A DNA stretch of 64,000 nucleotides from Pseudogymnoascus destructans (GCF_001641265.1 NW_020167557.1:62001-126000), one strand, 5' to 3'. Positions 11,724 to 21,606 are shown, counted from the first letter of the stretch. Notes: generated by a model not told the origin, from the sequence alone. Translations and numbers: made by a program.

Positions 11724-12039
11724 GTCGACCGAATTATAACTTTGAAGCCAAAATAAAGTGGTCAAGGTGCGTCGGTGTTTCTGGGATATTCCTGTAGACA
11801 ACGGAGGACTGCAAGGCTGCGGAAAGCGCGACGGAGTAATAGTTTATCCGTGTCTTATCGTCGGGATGGGTCCCGCCCAAAACATTTGTAATGTTCGAAA
11901 TCAAGCTTCTGCCAAACAAATCTTCGACGCAATCGAACCCGCAATACCTCGCAGCGCGCTCTCTGCTGTCGACAGGGGAGCCATTAAGACGGGGCTGCAG
12001 GAATTGCCCATATATCCTGCTTAGCAGACCAGGGAGGCT
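11724..12039. promoter_or_regulatory. Divergent promoter region
   Basis: 316 bp between the start codons of the V-ATPase assembly factor (minus) and the polyprenyl synthase (plus). Not AT-rich and no clear TATA box; bidirectional promoter inferred from layout. Confidence 0.4.
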
Positions 12040-13477
12040 ATGAAAATCCGGTCGCCGAGAGCTTCATTGCTCTTTTCTCGTCCAGGAGTAACAACCACGC
12101 AACCTCGACAAGTCTGCCTACAATGCCTTTCCGCCAGCCGGGCGCAATGGTCGCCTTCTAATTCGAGGCTATTTAACCTATCAAGCCGACAACATGCGGG
12201 ATCATGGGCCCAGGCAGCTAAATTGGCTGCCAATGTCATTTCCAATGCGACATCACAACAAGGCAGGGTGGATCGCCAAATCAGCATTGATCCCCTCAGG
12301 ATAGTAGCAAAAGAGATGAAATTCTTGAGTGGGAATATCAGACAGCTATTAGGTTCCGGGCATCCTAGTCTGGACAAAGTTGCGAAATACTACACCCAGG
12401 CAGAAGGGAAGCATTTCAGGCCACTTCTTGTCCTATTAATGTCGCGCGCCACAGCACTGACACCAAAATGCTCGACATATGATCCCTCGAAACCCTCCGC
12501 CAATATAAACAGTGGCATTTCGCGCCCAGATATCCTCTTAGATCACAATCCTACAAGCCCTGGAACAAACCCTCTTACGGATCCGGCATATGCATACTCG
12601 CCAACTGAAAGCGACATTCTGCCTTCACAACGGCGCCTCGCCGAAATAACTGAGCTAATTCACACGGCTTCTCTCCTCCACGACGATGTAATTGACCACT
12701 CTGACTCGAGACGGGGATCACCATCTGCCAACGTTGAATTCGGCAACAAAATGGCTGTGCTTGCGGGAGACTTCCTCCTGGGCCGCGCATCCATTGCTCT
12801 TGCTCGTTTACGAGATGCAGAGGTTGTTGAGCTGCTCGCTACTGTCATCGCGAACCTTGTTGAGGGAGAATTCATGCAGCTGAAAAACACGTCCCGGGAT
12901 GAGAAGAACCCCCAGTGGACAGAAGAGGCGCTCACATACTACTTACAAAAGACATACCTCAAAACGGCGAGTTTGATCAGCAAAAGTTGCCGCGCGGCTG
13001 CGCTTCTGGGAGGAAGTGATAATGTAACAGTCGAGGCGGCATATAGCTACGGAAAAAACCTGGGTCTGGCGTTTCAGCTTGTAGACGATATGTTGGATTA
13101 TACTATTACCGAGAAGGAACTTGGAAAGCCAGCCGGAGCTGATTTGGAACTTGGCTTGGCCACAGCGCCTCTGCTATTTGCCTGGAAGAACAACCCAGAG
13201 CTTGGTGCGTTAGTTGGGAGGAAGTTTGCCGAAGAGGGCGATGTCTCAAGGGTAGGTGACTTCTGATGAACCCCAGCAACATTAATCCGTTTGAACAATC
13301 TCTAACATGAAACAGGCGAGATATATCGTCTCTCAAAGCGAAGGAATTGAGCAGACACGTGCCTTGGCAAGAGATTACGCGGATCAAGCTCTTGCGGCTA
13401 TTGAGCCCTTCCCGGAGAGTGAAGCCAAGGATGGGCTGAGGGAGATGGTCGCCAAGACGATTAACAGGAGGAAGTAG
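12040..13477 (+). CDS. Mitochondrial polyprenyl diphosphate synthase, Coq1-like
   Basis: Two exons (12040-13251 and 13316-13477) give 457 aa. The N-terminus is rich in Arg and Ser with no early acid, a mitochondrial presequence. Prenyltransferase hallmarks are present: EGKHFRPLLVL, the first Asp-rich motif DDVIDHSDSRRG (about residue 215), KTASLISKSC and the second Asp-rich motif LVDDMLDY (about residue 348). Exon 2 supplies ARYIVSQSEGIEQTR and the tail. Known role: trans-prenyltransferase that makes the ubiquinone side chain in the mitochondrial matrix. Chain length cannot be read from the sequence with confidence. An insertion of about 60 residues before the first Asp-rich motif is usual for fungal members. 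Confidence 0.93.
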
Positions 13478-13910
13478 GGTTATTCGATAGTGTGTATACA
13501 TATGAACTAGACGGAGCATGGTTGGTGGTCTGAAGTTTTGTATAGATCAATGTTAGATGTATTATATATGACGGGTAAACAACACATCCCGCTTTTACGT
13601 TGAAGGGGTTAGAAGTGTAAGGCAGCATATATCAATACTACTTTACTGTACCACCATTAAAGCCAAGTTAGCAGCTATTTTCTGTATTCTCGACGCCTGT
13701 TCACACTGAGCTTTTTGCTGCTTTGGATAAGGCCCAGGACACCAAGAAATTAAGATTAGAAATGAGATACCCAACTTGCGTCTACCCAAACAAATGAATC
13801 AGTATCATATTTTCGTAAACAGGTTTGCTGATTCTTCAAATATAGCCAGCTGAGAATAGTGCCTGCCTCAATAGGCCACTTCAGCATCGTAATTTGAGTG
13901 TAGCAGCATA
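13478..13910. other. Spacer leading into transposon nest
   Basis: No gene. It holds the 3' flank of the polyprenyl synthase. At 13872-13908 a sequence (TAGGCCACTTCAGCA ... GAGTGTAGCAGC) recurs inverted at 22801-22835 on the far side of the nest. Confidence 0.5.
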
Positions 13911-14386
13911 CAGTCAACTTCCGTTAAGTCGATACAATTGGTGACACGTGTAAATATCGTAAAAGTGAAAATATCGTTATATTGAAATGCCAAGTATTAT
14001 GTAATCCACTTATCCAATGTCTCCTGAACCAAGGAATTAAGCTGAATTGCCTCAATTTCGCCCTCCAAACGCTCTAATGCCCTGAGGTGATCGGCTTGGA
14101 GAGCATCCTGACACTCCATATACTCAATCAGAACTTTAAGGGCATTGCGAGCATCAGAGGCTGAATAAACAGCCTCTTTAGTCTCAGGCTCCTCTTCTTG
14201 CTCATCATTTTGAGTAGGATCACTAAGATGCTCATCCAAAATCTCCTGTAGTATACCCTCCTCATCTGTTGTAACTTCTGTATTGTTGATTTGCTCGTCG
14301 ATAGGATTTAAAAAGTTCGAAATAGCCATTGAATCATGTATATTGCCAGCTTGAATAACTTGTTCGTATAGTTGTGAAAGGTCTGT

Positions 14387-15311
14387 TGTAATGGTGGGTG
14401 CACCAGATGTGAGAATCTAGCCACCCAAGGAAGGGATGAATTTACTAAGACAACACACTGTCTTAGAAAACAGAGCCAAAGGGTCGTAGCTTAGACTATT
14501 CCACAACGCAGCAATCAGGTGTGTGATGTAGTGAAGTGGTTCAGACAAGTTGCAACAAATGTTGAGTCTGGGAACTTAGGGGTAAGTCAGAGGTTAACAC
14601 CTCACTGACTTTTCAGAAACAAGGAGTAACAAGATGAATGCTTGGAAGCTTGGAAAAGACGTGGAAGTATGTGATAGTCGATTTACTGTATTGTCTACTT
14701 GCCCTTTCTTAAGGAAAGGGCAATCCTATTTATGCTAAAGGAGTGTAGTTCTCTCATTTTCCAAGACTTTCCATGATTACCAGGCTTGGTAACTGTAGTC
14801 GACGTAAGAGAATCCCATAGAACCATCTCTTAGGTTCGTAGCCTATAGGAAGTAAAAGGAGGTCCAAGGTCAGAGTACCCCTATAGACAAATTATGTCAT
14901 AGACAAATTATGTCATAGACAAATTATGTCATAACTTAACCAATCTTGTGGGTAACTAAAGAGCGATGACATGTAATGAATCATAGAGGTTCGTAGGAGC
15001 TTTTAGAGCTATCGTTCATGCTCCTAGGCCTCTAGTTGGTAGAGATATGTCATGTGGTAGTATGAGTGATGTCATGTAATGAATCATAGAGGGTTGTAGA
15101 GATATGCTATGTGGTAATATCGGCCCAGTAACTAAGGAGCGATGACGTGTAATGAATCATAGATGGTTGTAGCAATCGTTGAGTAGTATTGCTCTTGTTG
15201 TTGGTGTGATAAGCCAAAATATGTATAGTGACTTGTAGGTTTGAGGAGGAGATTTCCAAGTTTGCTCTTGAGTTTGATAGCAAACTGAGTGCAACGAATG
15301 TCAGTATGACA
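14387..15311 (-). repeat. 3' LTR of the young chromovirus
   Basis: 925 bp. It holds three tandem copies of TAGACAAATTATGTCA (14884-14931), whereas other LTR copies in this window carry one. It contains a TATA-like box and an 8-bp-stem hairpin (see the 5' LTR entry). Confidence 0.95.
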
Positions 15312-15324
15312 TGATACCCCTCTT
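15312..15324 (-). other. Polypurine tract
   Basis: On the minus strand, AAGAGGGGTATCA lies directly before the 3' LTR; this is where plus-strand DNA priming should occur. Confidence 0.6.
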
Positions 15325-18300
15325 AAGGACGTTTGTTAGCTGTGTGCTTGCCCTTTAGCCAGGTGGCTTTCTTAGAAAAAAATTCTAGAATCAGCTTGGA
15401 TGCATTTTTTAGATTTCTCTTAGGTTCCCAAGTGTTGTCACTTGTAGGATAGCCTTTCCACTTAACGAGGAAGTAGTCCTGACCTCTAAGTGTCTTTTTG
15501 TCAAGGATAGACTCTACTTCATATTCTGGTTGATCCAAAATCAGAACAGGAGGTGGAGGAGACTGAAGTGGTCTTAAGGAACTTTCTTGTGCCTTAGACA
15601 AGAGAGATGCATGGAAGACATTATGGATAGTCCAAGTAGGTGGTAATGCAAGCTCGAAAGCATTCTTGCCAATAGTCCTTGTGATCTTAAAGGGTCCAAG
15701 TCTTTTAGTATCAAGTTTGTCTGATGGTCTAGTAGTTGTGATATGTCTTCTAGACAAAAAGACTTGATCACCAACTTTGAATTGTGGTGCAACCACCCCC
15801 CTGTTAAAGGCCTGAGCCTGCTCGTCTTGTGCACGCTGTATTTGGACCTTGAGATAGTCCTGGAGGCCCTTAAGGTAGATGATTCTTTCAGTAGCAGAAG
15901 GGTTTTTGAGATTTTCAGGACAATTAAGTTTTGCCACTTCAAACCTAGGGTGATAACCATAGTTTGCATAGAAAGGTGTCTCTTTTGTGGTGTTAGAGAC
16001 CGTGTTGTTGTAAGCAAATTCTGCAAGATGGAGAAGATCTGCCCAGTTGTCTTGAGCATAGTTTGTATAAATTCTTAGATATTGTTCAAGTACAGAGTTG
16101 ACTCTCTCTGTCTGGCCATCTGTTTGAGGGTGATAAGCTGTAGAAAAGCGTTGTTCCATGTTTAAGAGTTTAGAGAACTCCTTAAAAAAGTTTGAAGTGA
16201 AAACTGCTCCCCTATCTGAGATCCAGTGTCCAGGAATTCCATGATATTTAAAGACCACCTTGAGGAATAGCCACGCAAGTTCAGAAGCTGTGATAGTCTC
16301 ATTGCAAGGCTCAAAGTGTGCCATTTTTGTGAGCCTTTCTACCACCACAAGGATAGAGTCATAAGGGGTAGCACCCCCTTTTGGGATAGAAGGAGGCAAC
16401 TTGACTATAAAGTCAATGGATATGGAGTCCCATGGGCGTTCTGGTATAGGTAGAGGCTGCAAGAGGCCATAGGGCTTTTGCCGTGTAGGTTTGTTCAAGT
16501 TGCAAGTAGTGCAAGAAGATATATAGTCTTGAAGAGTAGTCCTTAGACTAGGCCAGTAGAACTTTCTTGTTAGAAGTTCATAAGTTTTTGCAAAGCCAAA
16601 GTGCCCTGCAGCTGGAGCATCATGGAACTGCTGTAGGAGGTGTAGCTGTAATCGTTTATCCCTTGGGACATAGATATAGCTCTTGAATAAGAGAAGTCCT
16701 TGCTGATTTTTTGAGAAATTTTGTAGTCCAACTTTCTCAAGAGAGGAGCCTTTCTTCTGGAGGTATTCCAAAGTTCTTTTGGCAAAGGGATCGTGGTTGT
16801 AAGCATCTTTGAATGCTTTAAGAAGTGTTGCTGAGGGTGTATAGTCTTTAAAGGTCTCTGGTTTCTGAGAAGAGGTAATGGGGGCAACTTGGTTTTGAAG
16901 GGATAAGTTTCCCTCTAAGTCCTCTGTAGTGCGAGGGTTGCTTAAAGATGCTGCTATAAGCTTTGTAGAGTCTAGCAGGGCCTTTGTATTGCTTGTTTTA
17001 GCAGAATCTTGGTAGTCATGTCTTCTTGAGAGGAGATCTGCTCTTTGATTCTTGGCCCCTGAGACATGTTTTATAACAAAGTCAAAACCTCCTAGTTGTT
17101 CAGACCACCTTGCTTGTCGTCGATTGAGCTGTTTAGTGGTTGTAAAGGTCAAGAGATTTGAATGGTCACTGTAAATAGTGATAGGATAGTTTGCCCCTTC
17201 AAGGTAGCATCTCCAATGCTTTAGAGAACATACTATGGCAAGCAGTTCCTTGTCTGTAATGGGATAGTTTTGTTCGGCTGCTGATAGCTTTCTTGAGTAA
17301 AATGCCACAGGCTGTAGCTCTTCTTGTTTGTCTTTTGGAGCTTGGTATAAGATTCCAGAAATGGCAAAATCTGAGGCATCTGTCTCAAGAGTGGCAGGTT
17401 TCAAGGGGTTAAAGTGTAGTAACATTTTCCCTTCTTTGAATTCTCCTTTAAGAGCATCGAAAGCATCTTGCTGTGTCTTATCCCAGTGATACAAAGTGTC
17501 CTTGTGAAGTAATTGAGTAAGGGGTAAAGCCAAGGATGTATATCTTGGTATAAACCTCCTGTAATAGTTGGCAAACCCAAGGAAAGACTGAACCTCTTTA
17601 ATGCTGGAAGGAATAGGCCACGTTTGTACTGCTTTTGTCTTTTCAGGATCCATCTGAATGCCTTCTGTTGAAATTCTATGTCCCAAGAAATCAACTTGAG
17701 ACATATGGAAAAGACATTTCTCAAGTTTGCAAAAGAGTTGTGCTTGAGATAGCTTCTCTAAGACTTGTCTAACATGTAGAACATGCTCTTGAGTGTCTAA
17801 AGAGTATATAAGAATGTCGTCTAAGTAGACAACAACAAAGATATCCAAGTAAGGTCTTAGAATATCATTCATGAGAGCTTGGAAAGAAGCAGGTGCATTG
17901 GCAAGCCCAAAAGGCATTACCTGGTATTCAAAATGACCATAGCGTGTTCTGAATGCTGTCTTCCACTCATCATCTTCCTTGATGCGTATCAGGTTATAAG
18001 CTCCCCTGAGATCTAACTTGGTAAAGATCTTTGCTGAAGAGAGCCTATCCATGAGCTCAGGGATAAGGGGTAAAGCATATCTGTTTTTAACAGTGACTGC
18101 ATTAAGGCCCCTATAATCAACACAGAGACGCAAGGAGCCATCTTTCTTCTTGACAAAGAGAATAGGAGCTCCTGCTGGTGAGGAAGAAGGTCTGATAAAG
18201 CCAGAACTAAGGTTCTCATCTAGGTATTCTCTGAGAGTTTTCAGCTCTAATTCAGATAGAGAGTAGATAGGGCCGTAGGGAGGCATTGAGCCTTCTGCGA

Positions 18301-18787
18301 GTGGTATCTCATGGTCATAAGGCTGGTGCTTTGGCAGAATTGATGCCTTTGCCTTGTCAAAAAGATGTTGGTAGTCTTGGTATGCTAAAGGCAAAATGAC
18401 CTCCTGAGATGATTTCTCCAAATCTGAAGTAGCTGCTATCTCCAGGACAGGTTGGAAAGGTTTAACCCATATCAGAGATGATATATCGTCCATAGTTTGG
18501 TCAAAATCCTTGATCTGGGACAAGTCTGAGTCTTGGACCTGAATAGGGGTAACTGAGGCTTGAAGGGTTTTTTCAGTATTGAGCTCCGGATTTGAGCTAA
18601 ACCCAAGCGATAAATGCTTCCAATTGATAGTTGGATCATGCCTTTGAAGCCATGGAAGACCTAGGATGACTGAGTACTTCATTGGTATAACATCTAAAGA
18701 GATGGTGTCTGAAAATCTAGGGGATCTCAAGTTTGAGTACTGGGGTGTTGCAGGTAATGGAACCTGAACTGATAGGAGTTCCATCAA
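15323..18787 (-). CDS. Chromovirus Pol: (protease end)-RT-RNase H-integrase-chromodomain
   Basis: Open frame of 1154 codons. It opens inside the protease C-terminal half (VILGLPWLQRHDP). Reverse transcriptase follows, with VVYLDDILIYS carrying the YLDD catalytic motif, then RNase H (LETDASDFAISG, YSDHSNLLTF). The integrase has the HHCC zinc domain (HDAPAAGHFGF ... CTTCNLNK), a DDE core (ISIDFIVKLP, WISDRGAVFTS) and AYHPQTDGQTERVN. A C-terminal chromodomain reads YEVESILDKK ... YFLVKWKGYP ... NTWEP. Chromodomains of this group are known to guide integration to modified chromatin. There is no own start codon context: it is expected to be made as a Gag-Pol fusion. It overlaps gag by 71 nt in the +1 frame. 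Confidence 0.93.
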   Translation of the reverse strand: MMELLSVQVPLPATPQYSNLRSPRFSDTISLDVIPMKYSVILGLPWLQRHDPTINWKHLSLGFSSNPELNTEKTLQASVTPIQVQDSDLSQIKDFDQTMDDISSLIWVKPFQPVLEIAATSDLEKSSQEVILPLAYQDYQHLFDKAKASILPKHQPYDHEIPLAEGSMPPYGPIYSLSELELKTLREYLDENLSSGFIRPSSSPAGAPILFVKKKDGSLRLCVDYRGLNAVTVKNRYALPLIPELMDRLSSAKIFTKLDLRGAYNLIRIKEDDEWKTAFRTRYGHFEYQVMPFGLANAPASFQALMNDILRPYLDIFVVVYLDDILIYSLDTQEHVLHVRQVLEKLSQAQLFCKLEKCLFHMSQVDFLGHRISTEGIQMDPEKTKAVQTWPIPSSIKEVQSFLGFANYYRRFIPRYTSLALPLTQLLHKDTLYHWDKTQQDAFDALKGEFKEGKMLLHFNPLKPATLETDASDFAISGILYQAPKDKQEELQPVAFYSRKLSAAEQNYPITDKELLAIVCSLKHWRCYLEGANYPITIYSDHSNLLTFTTTKQLNRRQARWSEQLGGFDFVIKHVSGAKNQRADLLSRRHDYQDSAKTSNTKALLDSTKLIAASLSNPRTTEDLEGNLSLQNQVAPITSSQKPETFKDYTPSATLLKAFKDAYNHDPFAKRTLEYLQKKGSSLEKVGLQNFSKNQQGLLLFKSYIYVPRDKRLQLHLLQQFHDAPAAGHFGFAKTYELLTRKFYWPSLRTTLQDYISSCTTCNLNKPTRQKPYGLLQPLPIPERPWDSISIDFIVKLPPSIPKGGATPYDSILVVVERLTKMAHFEPCNETITASELAWLFLKVVFKYHGIPGHWISDRGAVFTSNFFKEFSKLLNMEQRFSTAYHPQTDGQTERVNSVLEQYLRIYTNYAQDNWADLLHLAEFAYNNTVSNTTKETPFYANYGYHPRFEVAKLNCPENLKNPSATERIIYLKGLQDYLKVQIQRAQDEQAQAFNRGVVAPQFKVGDQVFLSRRHITTTRPSDKLDTKRLGPFKITRTIGKNAFELALPPTWTIHNVFHASLLSKAQESSLRPLQSPPPPVLILDQPEYEVESILDKKTLRGQDYFLVKWKGYPTSDNTWEPKRNLKNASKLILEFFSKKATWLKGKHTANKRP

Positions 18788-20105
18788 TGACTCGGAGCAA
18801 CTCTGGAGTGCGTTTGGGAATTGTAGGTAACTGGTGTGTCAAGATGAGGTCTTGAGATATAAAGTTGCCTGTTGCCCCTGAGTCTATCATAGCCCTTGTA
18901 GATAACACCTGTTGTTTGAAATGGAGTTGAATAGGGATTAACAGGTGTGTGAAACTCTGAGAAAGCACCATCGACACATCTTTGTTGTCTAGGGGAGAAG
19001 TTGTAGTCTCAGTTGAAGTTGTGCCTGGTGGGGATTTTTCAAGTTTTTCAGGAATAACAGCTGTGACTGTGTCTGAGGCTGCTATATGTTTTGATTCAGC
19101 ACTCCCCCGTGCTGAATAGCACTCCTGAATTCTGTGCCCCCCTTTGCCACAGTATAAACAAAGGTTGTTGTCCATTCTGTGTTTTCTTTCTTGAGGAGTA
19201 AGTTTACCCCTTTTCAGTTTTTGAGGGCTTCTTGTAGGCTGAGGTGCTGGATTTGCTGTAGATCTCTTTATAGAGGCGTCTAAGTCCATAGGTTCAGGTG
19301 CTGAGTCCTTAGCAGTTGGTGTAGAGGTGTAATTGTTGAAATTTCTTGTTGGATGCCAGTCTTGGTTCTTCTCCTTTCTTCTTTCAAAAAGCCTATCATC
19401 AAGTCTGACAGCTTTCTCTATAAGCGTTTGAAGTGTTGTAGGGCGTTCTTCTTTGCTGAGTTCATCCTTAATAGAGCTCTTGAGCCCTTGGTAGTAAGTG
19501 AAGACTAAGGCTTCTTCATTCCAAGTCAAGTGAGAAGTGCTTCTCCTAAATTCTGTTGTATACTGAGCAGCAGAGGTCTTTTGACATAGCTTCTGTAGCT
19601 CTCTTTCTGCTGTAGCAGTTTCGTTGATGTCTCCAAAGGTCCTGGTAAGTTCCTCTTGAAACTGGTCATAAGAGGTAATCAAAGGTGTAGTGGTATTTTG
19701 GTTGTTGCCACTAAGTCTTCTAAGATATGGCTCAAAGAAGTTGAATGCAGATCCACGGAGGTAGCTGGCAGCGAAATATATCTTCTGAATATCTGAGGTG
19801 AACTGATGAGGCCTGAGGGTGAAGTAGATGTCCAGTTGCATAAGAAATCCCTTCAACTTCCTTCTGTCTCCATGGTATAAATCTGGTGTTTGCACTTTAG
19901 GAAGTGCACTTGGGGTACCCGACATAGCCAGAGGAGCTGTGGGAAGCTCTGTATGATGTGTCTGAGTTGAGGATTGTGTTGCTGAAGTGTTGGCTTGAAA
20001 GGTGTTTTCCAAATTCTCAAGTTTGTTTGCTATATTTTGTATAAAGGCAAACAGTTGTTGCATCTGCTGTTCAGCAGTAGTTGTAGGAGCTTGGTCGTCC
20101 TCCAT
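18717..20105 (-). CDS. Chromovirus Gag with zinc knuckle and protease active site
   Basis: 462 aa from the ATG at 20105. The central retrotransposon capsid domain includes FLMQLDIYFTLRPHQF and YFAASYLRGSAFNFFEPYL. A CCHC knuckle, CLYCGKGGHRIQEC, follows a Lys/Arg-rich stretch. The frame then enters the aspartic protease (AMIDSGATGNFISQD carries the DSGA active site) and stops with EIP-TAG at 18717. The protease is therefore cut in two: active site in this frame, remainder in the pol frame. Either a +1 frameshift at the stop or a one-base mutation explains it. Confidence 0.9.
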   Translation of the reverse strand: MEDDQAPTTTAEQQMQQLFAFIQNIANKLENLENTFQANTSATQSSTQTHHTELPTAPLAMSGTPSALPKVQTPDLYHGDRRKLKGFLMQLDIYFTLRPHQFTSDIQKIYFAASYLRGSAFNFFEPYLRRLSGNNQNTTTPLITSYDQFQEELTRTFGDINETATAERELQKLCQKTSAAQYTTEFRRSTSHLTWNEEALVFTYYQGLKSSIKDELSKEERPTTLQTLIEKAVRLDDRLFERRKEKNQDWHPTRNFNNYTSTPTAKDSAPEPMDLDASIKRSTANPAPQPTRSPQKLKRGKLTPQERKHRMDNNLCLYCGKGGHRIQECYSARGSAESKHIAASDTVTAVIPEKLEKSPPGTTSTETTTSPLDNKDVSMVLSQSFTHLLIPIQLHFKQQVLSTRAMIDSGATGNFISQDLILTHQLPTIPKRTPELLRVIDGTPISSGSITCNTPVLKLEIP

Positions 20106-20145
20106 TGTAGTATCGAAGTGCTGCTATAGAAATAGTTGAAGCTTG

Positions 20146-20157
20146 AAGCAGACAAGG
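20146..20157 (-). other. Putative self-complementary primer-binding site
   Basis: Just inside the 5' LTR the minus strand reads CC then TTGTCTGCTT. It does not look like a tRNA 3' end complement (no TGG). It is complementary to AAGYAGACAA, found in the LTR downstream of its TATA box, which suggests priming by the transcript's own 5' end, as known for Tf1. Confidence 0.5.
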
Positions 20158-21082
20158 TGTAATGGTGGGTGCACCAGATGTGAGAATCTAGCCACCCAAG
20201 GAAGGGATGAATTTACTAAGACAACACACTGTCTTAGAAAACAGAGCCAAAGGGTCGTAGCTTAGACTATTCCACAACGCAGCAATCAGGTGTGTGATGT
20301 AGTGAAGTGGTTCAGACAAGTTGCAACAAATGTTGAGTCTGGGAACTTAGGGGTAAGTCAGAGGTTAACACCTCACTGACTTTTCAGAAACAAGGAGTAA
20401 CAAGATGAATGCTTGGAAGCTTGGAAAAGACGTGGAAGTATGTGATAGTCGATTTACTGTATTGTCTACTTGCCCTTTCTTAAGGAAAGGGCAATCCTAT
20501 TTATGCTAAAAGAGTGTAGTTCTCTCATTTTCCAAGACTTTCCATGATTACCAGGCTTGGTAACTGTAGTCGACGTAAGAGAATCCCATAGAACCATCTC
20601 TTAGGTTCGTAGCCTATAGGAAGTAAAAGGAGGTCCAAGGTCAGAGTACCCCTATAGACAAATTATGTCATAGACAAATTATGTCATAGACAAATTATGT
20701 CATAACTTAACCAATCTTGTGGGTAACTAAAGAGCGATGACATGTAATGAATCATAGAGGTTCGTAGGAGCTTTTAGAGCTATCGTTCATGCTCCTAGGC
20801 CTCTAGTTGGTAGAGATATGTCATGTGGTAGTATGAGTGATGTCATGTAATGAATCATAGAGGGTTGTAGAGATATGCTATGTGGTAATATCGGCCCAGT
20901 AACTAAGGAGCGATGACGTGTAATGAATCATAGATGGTTGTAGCAATCGTTGAGTAGTATTGCTCTTGTTGTTGGTGTGATAAGCCAAAATATGTATAGT
21001 GACTTGTAGGTTTGAGGAGGAGATTTCCAAGTTTGCTCTTGAGTTTGATAGCAAACTGAGTGCAACGAATGTCAGTATGACA
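20158..21082 (-). repeat. 5' LTR of the young chromovirus
   Basis: 925 bp, matching the 3' LTR apart from one noted base (an A at 20510 where the 3' LTR has G, in CTAAAAGAG versus CTAAAGGAG). Confidence 0.95.
20462..20504 (-). promoter_or_regulatory. LTR core promoter: TATA-like box, hairpin and inferred RNA start
   Basis: On the minus strand, ATAAATA (20504-20498) is followed by a perfect inverted repeat GCCCTTTC-CTTAA-GAAAGGGC (20492-20472) and then AAGTAGACAA (20471-20462), about 30 nt below the TATA-like box, where transcription would start. The hairpin is conserved in every LTR copy that covers this position in the window. Confidence 0.5.
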
Positions 21083-21606
21083 TCTGTCGGTGTAATTGAG
21101 GTTGGAAGAGTGATTAGAGTTGTAAAAAGTGTTGATTTTCGAAAGCAATTGTATATAATTGATTGTAAAACTTGTTGATTCCAGCTTCGTAAGATCCAGC
21201 GAATTGAAAGTCGTAAGCTTGCTTGCTTAATCGGATCCAGATTTGAATTATAACATTCAAGCATAACACAGAGCCATTGTCGATGGTAATAAGCTTTACG
21301 AGATTGAATAATGCCTTGATCAAGAGGCTGGAATCAACTAGTACTATTAGCTAGAAGCCAACAGATCCGAATATTAGGAGGTGGGGGACAAAGCTCAACA
21401 CCAGATATGTGTGCAGAAAAGTTGTCCATTGTAAGAAGGACTTGTCGAGTAAAGCCAATATGTTGATGAAATGCTTGAAGCCAGTCGATCATAATTGTTG
21501 AATTCATCCAAGCCTTTTTATTCCACCTCCACTCAGCTCCCATTGTAGATATATTAATATTGCGTAAAGATTGAGGTGTTTTTGCTTTGCCGATAATCCA
21601 GATTGG

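Larger units (their letters stand above)
14387..21082 (-). mobile_element. Ty3/gypsy chromovirus, 6696 bp, nearly intact and very young
   Basis: Flanked by identical 925-bp LTRs (14387-15311 and 20158-21082; I found one base difference) that begin TG and end CA, and by a 5-bp target duplication TCTGT (14382-14386 and 21083-21087). Order on the minus strand: 5' LTR, primer site, gag with CCHC knuckle, protease, RT, RNase H, integrase, chromodomain, polypurine tract, 3' LTR. It lies inside the P1 transposase gene in the same orientation. The only defect I see in the coding region is the gag/pol frame change. Confidence 0.97.
13911..21606 (-). pseudogene. Tigger/pogo-like DDE transposase (P1), split by a chromovirus and truncated
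   Basis: A terminal repeat CAGTCAACTTCCGTTAAGTC begins at 13911 after a TA, the usual end of Tigger-type elements. The minus-strand coding remnant runs from 21606 to 21083 and, after the retrotransposon, from 14386 to the stop at 13997. Removing the insert and one TSD copy leaves the reading frame continuous. Visible DDE features: MDNFSAHI and, after a single TGA (21334-21336), FQPLDQGII. The C-terminus is acidic then helical and ends QETLDKWI, resembling a PCNA-binding (PIP) tail, known for pogo transposase. The N-terminal DNA-binding half is missing beyond the solo LTR at 21607. Confidence 0.85.

Noticed and set aside
20878..21148. Several 70-130-aa ORFs inside LTR copies, such as ones starting MSLSKINTF-like or reading SNSRANLEISS
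   Set aside because: They recur in every LTR copy because the LTR sequence recurs, and they cross the LTR/transposase boundary. LTR sequence read in chance frames.
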